Of a stretch of 64,000 nt of DNA, positions 53,028 to 60,063 are shown one piece after another. Numbering within the stretch: position 1 is the first letter of the stretch; every line of letters begins with the position of its first letter. This DNA is from Pilimelia anulata (GTDB lineage Bacteria; Actinomycetota; Actinomycetes; Mycobacteriales; Micromonosporaceae): NCBI RefSeq assembly GCF_014647895.1, contig NZ_BMQB01000001.1, positions 992,001 through 1,056,000 of the forward strand, written 5' to 3'. The translations under genes were made by a program, and so were the position numbers. The notes under the pieces are model-generated. The model saw nothing but the letters and a program-made list of their open reading frames with translations. It had not been told where the DNA came from and made no database searches.

Positions 53028-54365
53028 TCAGGCCCGGCCGGCCCGCCCGACGGCCGTGACCCCGACCTCGTAGGCGAGCAGCGCGGCAGCCACCGCGAGC
53101 AGCGCGGGCCCGGACCCGAGCAGCAGCGCCCCGATCGCGGCGGCGACGACGCCCCCGACCCGCAGCGCGTCGAGGTGCCCCCGGACCCAGCCCGGGCCGT
53201 GCGCCGCCAGCCGGCGCCCGGCGGCCCGGCCGCTCCGGCCGACCGCGCGGCCGCCGCGCACCGCCGCGCGCCGCAGCCGGACCGGCCCGCGGCCCGGCCC
53301 CACGACGTACATGCACAGGGCCAGCCCGGCACCCAGCCAGACGAGCTGCTCGCCGCGCGCGCGCAGCAGCGCGGTCACCGTGGTGAGCGCGGCCGCGACG
53401 CCGTCCCGGTAGATCCCGGCCGGTACGGCCGCCAGCAGCTCGCCCCGGACGGCCCGCAGCCCGGCGGTCACCGCCACGGCGGCCAGCACCAGCCAGATGC
53501 CGAGCTGCGCGAGGGTCCGGCGCCGCGCCGGGGACACCAGCAGGGCGAGCGCGAGCAGCCCGGCCGCAGCCACGCCCAGCCCCGCGACGGAGCGGCGCAG
53601 TGTCACCAGCGCCTCCTGCGCGGCGCGCAGCCGCCCGGCGTCGTACACGGTGAACTGCGCGAAGTTCGCCGGCAGCGAGATGCCGAGCGCGGCCTCGACG
53701 CGCCGACGCAGGTTCTCGGGTACCTCGCCGCTGGCCAGGTCCGGCAGCGTGAGCCGGTGGCCGAACAGCGTCGGCATCCGCGCACTGAGCTGCCGCAGCA
53801 CCTGGTTGATCAACGGCAGGAGGTCGATCCGGACGCGGTCGCCGTCCGCCGTCACCACCGTGCTGGTGCCGTTCAGCACCGCCATCGCGTGCGCGTGCAC
53901 CCGCCGGTTCGCCCCCACCCAGATCGGCTGGAACGCGTCGCTGCGGACGACCTCGTCGACGGTACCGGCGACGGACTCGCGCACCTTCGACGTCAACGGG
54001 CCGGCGACGAAGGCGGCCCGGTCGGGCAGTACCGCGCGCAGCCGCCGCTCCACGTCGAGCACGCCGAACAGCTCGGCGGTGGCGTAGTGGGAGACCGCGG
54101 TGGCGACCGCCGGCTGCCGCGGCAGCGGGGCCACCGCCCGGACCCAGCGGTCGGTGTCGAGGGCCGTCGCCGCCGCCCACAGCCCGACCGTGCCGGCCAC
54201 GATGGCCAGCGCGACCGCCGGGGCGAGGACCGCGGCGGCCGCCCGGCGCAGCCCGCCGACGAACGCGGTCCGGCGGCCGCGGGCCCCGAGCCGGACGCGC
54301 AGGGCCGCGACCTCGCGGCGCAGCCGTTCGAGTTCCGCGTCGGCCGGCGGCGGGGGACTGGGCAT
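53028..54365 (-). CDS. Integral membrane protein, actinobacterial
   Basis: A 445-residue protein. A short coiled coil (ADAELERLRREVAALRVRLG) precedes helix 1 (AVLAPAVALAIVAGTVGLWAAA). An extracytoplasmic domain of about 220 residues follows (TDRWVRAVAPLPRQPAVATAVSHYATAELFGVLDVERRLRAVLPDRAAFVAGPL), then about five helices in the C-terminal half. CGAGGAGCG precedes the ATG. I recognise the TDRWV-x-x-V-x-PL-x-x-x-P-x-V start from unnamed membrane proteins of actinomycetes, without a function. Confidence 0.82.
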   Translation of the reverse strand: MPSPPPPADAELERLRREVAALRVRLGARGRRTAFVGGLRRAAAAVLAPAVALAIVAGTVGLWAAATALDTDRWVRAVAPLPRQPAVATAVSHYATAELFGVLDVERRLRAVLPDRAAFVAGPLTSKVRESVAGTVDEVVRSDAFQPIWVGANRRVHAHAMAVLNGTSTVVTADGDRVRIDLLPLINQVLRQLSARMPTLFGHRLTLPDLASGEVPENLRRRVEAALGISLPANFAQFTVYDAGRLRAAQEALVTLRRSVAGLGVAAAGLLALALLVSPARRRTLAQLGIWLVLAAVAVTAGLRAVRGELLAAVPAGIYRDGVAAALTTVTALLRARGEQLVWLGAGLALCMYVVGPGRGPVRLRRAAVRGGRAVGRSGRAAGRRLAAHGPGWVRGHLDALRVGGVVAAAIGALLLGSGPALLAVAAALLAYEVGVTAVGRAGRA

Positions 54366-54540
54366 GGTCGCTCCTCGGCGTTGGCGGCGGGAATCGCGTG
54401 CCCCACCACCATCGCGGCGGGGGGCCCGGCCCGGCTCACCCGACCGGGATGAGGCCCGGCGGCAGGCCCGCGGCACCTAATGGGAGGGACGTCGGCGCGT
54501 GCCGCAGAGCACGGGCCGCACTGCGAAGGGAAGGCAGACA

Positions 54541-55062
54541 ATGGCAACGCTGGTCGCCATCGGATACCCCGATGAGCACACGGCCGCCACGGCCGCCGCG
54601 GAGGCGCATCGGCTGGCGAAGGACCTCATCATCGAGCCGGACGCCATCGCGTCCATCGTCCGCGACCGGGAGGGCAAGTTCCATGTGACGACGAGCCACC
54701 ACGAGGTCGGCAGCGGGAGCATGTGGGGGATGTTCTGGGGGTTCCTGTTCGGCATCCTGTTCTTCGTGCCGTTTCTGGGCATGGCCGTCGGAGCGGGGCT
54801 CGGCGCCCTGATGGGGAAGATGAGCAAGGGGGTGACCGACCGCGAGTTCGAGAGCCGGGTGCAGGAGATGATGGAGCCCGGTACCTCGGCGCTGTTCCTC
54901 GTGATCGAGCGGGCCACGCCGGACAAGGCCATCGCGAGCCTGGGCCGCTTCGGCGGCACGGTGCTGACCTCCTCGCTGTCCACCGAGGTCGAGGCCGAGT
55001 TGCAGGAGGCGCTGCACGGTGAGGCCATCGCCACCGAGGCGGTGCGAGTGGGGTCCCGATGA
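54541..55062 (+). CDS. DUF1269 family glycine-zipper membrane protein
   Basis: A 173-residue protein. N-terminal ferredoxin-like region (TLVAIGYPDEHTAATAAAEAHRLAKDLIIEPDAIASIVRDREGKFHVTTSHHE), a central glycine-rich helix (SMWGMFWGFLFGILFFVPFLGMAVGAGLGALMGKM), and a conserved C-terminal part (DREFESRVQEMMEPGTSALFLVIE...LGRFGGTVLTSSLS). Complete family length. The stop overlaps the next ATG. Proteins of this family are widespread in dormancy/stress regions but mechanistically undefined. Confidence 0.9.
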   Translation: MATLVAIGYPDEHTAATAAAEAHRLAKDLIIEPDAIASIVRDREGKFHVTTSHHEVGSGSMWGMFWGFLFGILFFVPFLGMAVGAGLGALMGKMSKGVTDREFESRVQEMMEPGTSALFLVIERATPDKAIASLGRFGGTVLTSSLSTEVEAELQEALHGEAIATEAVRVGSR

Positions 55063-55583
55063 TGCGCCGGAGGAGGCAGAGCGCTTTCCGCGGGCTCGTC
55101 GCTGCGGTGGAGACGGCGGCCAGTCGGGCCGGCGAGGGCCTGTACACGGCGGGCCGGGGGATCGCGAACCACAGCCTCCACATCGGCTGGCGCGCCTGGG
55201 AGGGCGTGGTCGACTCGGGTCGCCGGGCGTACGTGGCCCTCCGCGTCTACCGGGGCGAGCGCTACGCCTGCGCCCGCCCGCCGGTGGAGTACGGGACCGC
55301 CGGCGTCGTCGTCGGACTGGCGGCCGCGGCGGCGGTCGGCACGATCGTCCGGGTGGCCCGCCGCGGGCCGGAGGGCGGGCCGGGCGGCGGGCGCAAGCTG
55401 GCGGACGCGGTGCTCGCGGCGGCCGGCGCGATCACCGCGAGCCGGAGCGGCGGCGACCGGCCGGCGGCGCCGCGGGTGAACCGGGCGGCCCCGGACAGCG
55501 GCGGCGTCACGCCCCTCGCCCCGACGGCGCGGCACGCCGCCGGGATGCCGGGGGCGAGGTCCGGCCCGGCCGCGGCCGCCTGA
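55059..55583 (+). CDS. Small hypothetical membrane-associated protein
   Basis: A 174-residue protein coupled (ATGA) to the DUF1269 gene. Amphipathic N-terminal half (LVAAVETAASRAGEGLYTAGRGIANHSLHIGWRAWEGVVDSGRRAYVALRVYRGERYACARPP), one hydrophobic segment (TAGVVVGLAAAAAVGTIVRV), then a low-complexity tail. No known family. A hairpin terminator follows directly. Confidence 0.68.
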   Translation: MMRRRRQSAFRGLVAAVETAASRAGEGLYTAGRGIANHSLHIGWRAWEGVVDSGRRAYVALRVYRGERYACARPPVEYGTAGVVVGLAAAAAVGTIVRVARRGPEGGPGGGRKLADAVLAAAGAITASRSGGDRPAAPRVNRAAPDSGGVTPLAPTARHAAGMPGARSGPAAAA

Positions 55584-55586
55584 TCG

Positions 55587-55620
55587 CCGCGCCGGCCCGG
55601 CCCACCCCGGGCCGGCGCGG
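55587..55620. terminator. bidirectional hairpin terminator
   Basis: A perfect 14-bp stem (CCGCGCCGGCCCGG / CCGGGCCGGCGCGG) with a 6-base loop (CCCACC), 4 bases after the stop at 55583 and before the convergent FGE gene. Confidence 0.7.
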
Positions 55621-55664
55621 TCACCCCGGTCGGCCCGCCACCCGCGTCGGCCGCCACCCCGGAC

Positions 55665-55694
55665 GGCCCGGTCACCCCGCGGGGTGACCGGGCC
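55665..55694. repeat. 30-bp perfect palindrome across the FGE stop codon
   Basis: GGCCCGGTCACCCCG followed immediately by its exact complement CGGGGTGACCGGGCC. It spans the end of the FGE reading frame and its TGA, so the last codons are part of the palindrome. It may act as a terminator stem or a protein-binding site. Confidence 0.6.
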
Positions 55695-56634
55695 GCACCA
55701 CGCAGCGGAATCCGAGGTTCGACGTCGAGGTGTCGACCGCGTGCGGCATGCGGGCGGCCGGCCGGTAGCGGCGGCAGTAGTTCGGCGCGCACAGATGCGA
55801 GCCGCCCTTGACCACCTTGCGGGGCACCGGGTCCCGCGGGTCGGCCACGTCCCGGCTGTCGGCCGGGCCGCCGCCGCGCGGGTTGCGCACCGCGCAGCAC
55901 CCCCGGGCCGGCGCGTACCCGGCGTACCAGTCGGCGGTCCACTCCCAGACGTTGCCGATCATGTCGTGGAGGCCGTGGTCGTTCGGCGGGAACGCGCCGA
56001 CCGGCGAGGTCCCCACGAAGCCGTCCGCCGCGGTGTTCTCGACCGGGAACTCGCCCTGCCAGGTGTTCGCCAGGTGGACCCCGCCGGGGGCGAACTCCGC
56101 GCCCCACGCGTACGTCGCGCCGTCCAGGCCCCCGCGGGCGGCGAACTCCCACTCGGCCTCCGTGGGCAGCTGCTTGCCGGTCAGGGTGGCGAACGCGGCC
56201 ACGTCGGCCCACGCCAGGTGCACCACGGGGTGCTCGGGGAGCGCCGCCGCCGACGAGCCGGGGCCGCCCGGGTGCCGCCAGTCCGCGCCGGGGACGTACC
56301 GCCACCAGCGGCCGATGTCGTCCAGGTCGACAGACCCCGGTGGGGGGACGAACACCGCCGACCCGGCGACGTTCAGCGCCGCGGGCACCCCCGGTGCGGC
56401 CCGCTCCGGCGTCCGCTCGGCGAGCGTCCGGTAGGCGGTCGCCCGGACGAACCGGTCGAAGTCGCGATTGGTGACCGGGTGCCGGTCGATCCAGAACCCG
56501 TCGACGGTCACCGGGTGCGCCGGCGCCTCCTCGGGGTAGTGATCGTCGGCCCCCATCAGGTAGGTGCCGCCCGGTATCCAGACCATGTCGGCGGTCCGGG
56601 CGTCGGCGAGTGGGGATGTCGTCATGGGCTCCAT
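55672..56634 (-). CDS. Formylglycine-generating enzyme (SUMF1/FGE)
   Basis: Copper-dependent oxidase that turns a Cys in C-x-P-x-R motifs of sulfatases into formylglycine. 320 residues. FGE hallmarks are clear: MVWIPGGTYLMGAD, PVTNRDFDRFV, PEHPVVHLAWADVAAFATLTGKQLPTEAEWEFAARGGLDGATYAWG, HDMIGNVWEWTADWY, and GGSHLCAPNYCRRYRPAAR with both catalytic cysteines (Cys282, Cys287), so this is a true FGE rather than an EgtB or SUMF-like relative. Start at 56634 or the ATG 3 codons later (with GGAG). No sulfatase gene lies in the window. Confidence 0.93.
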   Translation of the reverse strand: MEPMTTSPLADARTADMVWIPGGTYLMGADDHYPEEAPAHPVTVDGFWIDRHPVTNRDFDRFVRATAYRTLAERTPERAAPGVPAALNVAGSAVFVPPPGSVDLDDIGRWWRYVPGADWRHPGGPGSSAAALPEHPVVHLAWADVAAFATLTGKQLPTEAEWEFAARGGLDGATYAWGAEFAPGGVHLANTWQGEFPVENTAADGFVGTSPVGAFPPNDHGLHDMIGNVWEWTADWYAGYAPARGCCAVRNPRGGGPADSRDVADPRDPVPRKVVKGGSHLCAPNYCRRYRPAARMPHAVDTSTSNLGFRCVVRPGHPAG

Positions 56635-56912
56635 CGTCGGGCCCGCGCGGGGGCGGCTCATCACCCCGGCCGGATGAGCCGGCGCCGCTTCTCCTCCCTG
56701 GCGGATGAGGTGCCGGCGGCGTCCCCGGTGGACAGTTGGCGCACCGGAGGGGGTGCCGGTTGGGCGGGTGGGGCGTCGGGGATGCGGCGACCCACCCGCC
56801 CTCGTCGTTGCGGCACCCCGCACCGCTCACCCTCTCCGGATGATGGTGCGGCCGCGGCCGCGAGCCACGATGTCACCAGTACGACATTTCCGTCACCTGC
56901 CGAGGAGGAACG

Positions 56913-57173
56913 ATGATGCTGCTGTCCGACCGGACGCCCACCGGGACCGTTTCCGCCGCCGCTGCGGCGCCGCCGCCGGGCGTCCGCCGACTCTGTACGC
57001 CGGGGCGGCTCCGGCTGCTCGCCGACGCCGCGGACGACGCCGGCCACGCGACCGCGGCACCCGCCGACCACCCGGTGGAGCCGACCGGCGGCGTCGCCGA
57101 GCGCGGCGCGATGTCCGGCCCGACGGCCGAGGACCCGGGCGTGCTGGTGCGACTCGCCCGGATCGCCGACTGA
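56913..57173 (+). CDS. Small hypothetical protein with strong ribosome-binding site
   Basis: An 86-residue frame beginning ATGATG, with GAGGAGGAA 5 bases upstream. The Ala/Pro/Gly-rich sequence (LLSDRTPTGTVSAAAAAPPPG, ending PTAEDPGVLVRLARIAD) has no known motif. The ribosome-binding site and normal GC3 support it, but its composition is also what spurious GC-rich frames look like. It is divergent from FGE. Confidence 0.5.
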   Translation: MMLLSDRTPTGTVSAAAAAPPPGVRRLCTPGRLRLLADAADDAGHATAAPADHPVEPTGGVAERGAMSGPTAEDPGVLVRLARIAD

Positions 57174-57218
57174 CGCCGCGGCGGGAGCCGCCCGGGCCGG
57201 GGCGGGCCGGGCGCCGCG

Positions 57219-59960
57219 TCACCGGCGGGAGAGCAGGTTCAGCTCGCGCGCGCGCCGGGCCGCCGCGCTGCGCCCCGGCGTACCGAGCTTGCGGTAGATG
57301 TTCTTCAGGTGGGTCTTGACGGTGTTGACCGACAGGTACATGTCGTCGGCGATGTCGCCCGAGGACAGGCCCGCCGCGAGTCGGTCCAGCACCTCGGTCT
57401 CCCGCTCGGTGAGCGCCTCGATCATGGGCGCGGGGCCGGAGCCGGCGGCCGCGTCGGGGCGGGGCAGGGCCAGCCAGCCGTGCCCCGCCAGGAGGTCCGG
57501 CCGGACCTGGAGCAACCGCCGCACCCAGTTGCCCTCCTCGACGACCGGCCGCCGCCGCTGCTCGGGCCGGCCGTGGTCCAGGGCCTCGCGCAGGGCGCGG
57601 GCCGCGGCCACGACGTCGCCGGCGGCGAACGCGAGCCGGCCGCACGCCAGGGCGACCCACTGCTTCAGGGCCGGCCGGGCGGCGACGTCGCGCAGCTCGG
57701 CCAGAGCGCGGCGGGCGCCCGCCCGGTCGCCGTCGGCCGCCTGCGCGCAGGCGAGCAGGAGGCTCCGCTCCGGGCCGTGGGACACCGCCGCCAGCTCCCG
57801 CCGGGCCGCCGCGCCGTCGCCCCGCACGAGGTGCACCCGCGCCGCCATGAGGTCGACCGAGTCCCGGGCGGGCCGCGACGCGCACCACCGGCGCAGGTTG
57901 TCCCGGGCGTGCGTCACCGACGCGAGGGCCCGGCGGACGTCGCCGCGCCCCGCCGCGGTCCACGCGCGCAGCAGGTCGAGCGCGGTGGCCGTCGGCGGGT
58001 CGTCGCGGGCGGCGGCGGCCGCTGCCGCCCGCGCCAGGTGCTGGCTGACGGCGGGCAGCTCGTTGCGGGCGAGCGCGGCGCCGGCGAGGGCGACGCTGGC
58101 CGCGCCCGCCCGGACCGGGTCGGCCGCGTCGGCCACGGCCAGCGCCCGCTCGGCGTACGCCTCCGTCTGTTCCAGGGTGCCGTCCACGAGGTGCAGTAGC
58201 GCCAGGTGCGCCAGCGCGTCGTGCGCCACGTACGCCGCGCCGGGTTCGGCCATGGCGGCCGCGCGGCCGAGGGTCGCCCGCGCCTCGCCGAACCGGCCGT
58301 GCCACAGCTCCGCGACGCCGGTGTGGCACAGCAGCAGCGCCCGCAGCTCCGCGTCGGCGGACACCCGGCCGGGGGGAAGCTGGCCGCGCAGCAGGTCGGC
58401 GGCCGCCGCCGCCCGGCCCGCGGCCGCGGCGTCGCCGGCGTGGCGGGCCAGCACGACCTCGACGGCGAGCAGCGCGACCTGCGCGGCGCCGCCCCCGGCC
58501 GGGTCGCCGCACGAGCCGGCCGCGGCGGCCGCCGCCCGGGCGGCCGGGAGGTCGCCCGCGGCCAGCGCGAGGACCGGGCGCAGCACCCGCGCGGCGGGCG
58601 TCGCCTCGCCGTCGGGCAGCCCGGCCAGCACCGACCGGTACGGCGCCCCCGCGGGCCCGACCAGCCGGGGCACGCCGATGTCCACCACGGCGATGTCCGC
58701 GGCCAGCGCCCATGCCCCGGCCCGGCCGGCGTGTTCCAGGGACTCGGCGACCCGGCCCTGCTCCCGGTACCAGCGCGCGGCGTCGAGGTGCAGCGGGCGG
58801 ACCAGCTCCGGGTGCCGGGTCGTCAGCTCCTCGTGCAGCATGGCCCGCAGCGGAGCCCGGCAGCGGAACGCGCCGACGTCGACGGTCTGGACGAAGGCGT
58901 TGGCGCGCACCAGCTCGTCCAAGATGACCCGCGCGTCGTCGCGGCGGCTGAGCCGGATCGCCAGGTCGGCGTCGATCCACTCGACGATGCTGGTGCGCAG
59001 CAGCACCTCCCGCGCCCGCGGCTCCTGCACGTCGAGGACCCCGCCGCGCAGGTAGTCGGCCATCGCGCGCCCGCCGGCCCCGCGGGCACCGTCGGGGGCG
59101 GCGTGGGAGTCGGGGTCGGGCGAGGCGAGGGCGTGCAGGCGGACGCCGGTCACCCACCCCTCCGTACGGGCGTGCAGCGCCGCGGTGTCCTCGGGGGAGA
59201 GGTCCAGCCCGTGCGCCGCCACGATGTCCGCGGTCTCCCCGGCGGTGAGGGTCAGGTCCTCCGCCCCGATCTCGACCAGCTCCCCGGCGAGCCGGTACCG
59301 GTACAGCGGGAGCAGCGGCGCGCTCCGCCCGACGACGATGACCCGCAGCCCCGGCGCCGCGTACCGGAGCAGCGTGTCGAGCTGTGCCGCGACCGCGCGG
59401 TTGGTGATGACCTCCGCGCGGTCGAGGACCACCGTCGGCGGCCGGCCGCGGCCCGCCACGAGTTCGGCGGCCAGGCGCCGCAGCGCGGCCCGGTCGATCC
59501 GGCCCAGCGGCGTCGGGCCGCCCGGCGGGCCGGGGCGGCCGGCGCCGAGCGCCCGGCTGAGGTAGGCCCAGAAGGTCGCCGGTGCGTTGTCCTGCTCGTC
59601 CAGGCTGAGCCAGGACACCGGGGCGGCGGCGCCGGCCGTCCGGGTCCAGTGCGCGACGAGCGTCGTCTTGCCGTAGCCCGCGGGGCCCGTCACGGCGACC
59701 ACCGGGGTGCGCTCGGCCGCGCGGAGCCGCGCGGTCAGCTCCGGGCGGGCGACCATCACCCGGGGGAGGTCCGGGACGGCGAGCTTCGCCGAGATCAGCC
59801 CGCCGCCCGGATCGACGTCGGCAGGGCCGTCGCCGTCGGCTCGCCTCCCCGGCGTGGTATATCGGCATGTCGCTTGCGCTCTGGGTGGATGACCCGGAAA
59901 CTTGGCGCGGGGCGCCAGCCGGTCGATCGGTGCGCCCCGTTCGCTGTTTTCGACCGCCAT
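57219..59960 (-). CDS. LuxR-family ATP-binding (LAL/MalT-type) regulator 3
   Basis: A 913-residue regulator. ATG at 59960 lies 6 bases after TATAAA (leaderless). Walker A is GPAGYGKT (92-99), then WLSLDEQDNAPATFWAYLSRAL, VVLDRAEVITNRAVAAQLDTLLRYA, LVEIGAEDLTLTAGETADIVAAHG, a long Ala/Arg-rich helical sensor domain, and a C-terminal HTH (LTERETEVLDRLAAGLSSGDIADDMYLSVNTVKTHLKNIYRKLGTPGRSAAARRARELNLL). The C-terminal about 45 residues are nearly the same as those of LAL 4, the next gene upstream on the same strand. Confidence 0.93.
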   Translation of the reverse strand: MAVENSERGAPIDRLAPRAKFPGHPPRAQATCRYTTPGRRADGDGPADVDPGGGLISAKLAVPDLPRVMVARPELTARLRAAERTPVVAVTGPAGYGKTTLVAHWTRTAGAAAPVSWLSLDEQDNAPATFWAYLSRALGAGRPGPPGGPTPLGRIDRAALRRLAAELVAGRGRPPTVVLDRAEVITNRAVAAQLDTLLRYAAPGLRVIVVGRSAPLLPLYRYRLAGELVEIGAEDLTLTAGETADIVAAHGLDLSPEDTAALHARTEGWVTGVRLHALASPDPDSHAAPDGARGAGGRAMADYLRGGVLDVQEPRAREVLLRTSIVEWIDADLAIRLSRRDDARVILDELVRANAFVQTVDVGAFRCRAPLRAMLHEELTTRHPELVRPLHLDAARWYREQGRVAESLEHAGRAGAWALAADIAVVDIGVPRLVGPAGAPYRSVLAGLPDGEATPAARVLRPVLALAAGDLPAARAAAAAAGSCGDPAGGGAAQVALLAVEVVLARHAGDAAAAGRAAAAADLLRGQLPPGRVSADAELRALLLCHTGVAELWHGRFGEARATLGRAAAMAEPGAAYVAHDALAHLALLHLVDGTLEQTEAYAERALAVADAADPVRAGAASVALAGAALARNELPAVSQHLARAAAAAAARDDPPTATALDLLRAWTAAGRGDVRRALASVTHARDNLRRWCASRPARDSVDLMAARVHLVRGDGAAARRELAAVSHGPERSLLLACAQAADGDRAGARRALAELRDVAARPALKQWVALACGRLAFAAGDVVAAARALREALDHGRPEQRRRPVVEEGNWVRRLLQVRPDLLAGHGWLALPRPDAAAGSGPAPMIEALTERETEVLDRLAAGLSSGDIADDMYLSVNTVKTHLKNIYRKLGTPGRSAAARRARELNLLSRR

Positions 59961-59966
59961 GCGAGC

Positions 59967-59972
59967 TTTATA
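59967..59972 (-). promoter_or_regulatory. -10 element of LAL regulator 3 (leaderless)
   Basis: TATAAA on the minus strand, then GCTCGC and the ATG at 59960. It is the most AT-rich hexamer among the leaderless promoters seen here. Confidence 0.5.
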
Positions 59973-60063
59973 GGGACGGCGCCCCGAGCGCGTCAACGAG
60001 GAGCCGGCCTCCCCGCTCACCCATAACGGGTGATGATGGGCCGATCCCCCGCCACGCGGCCCC

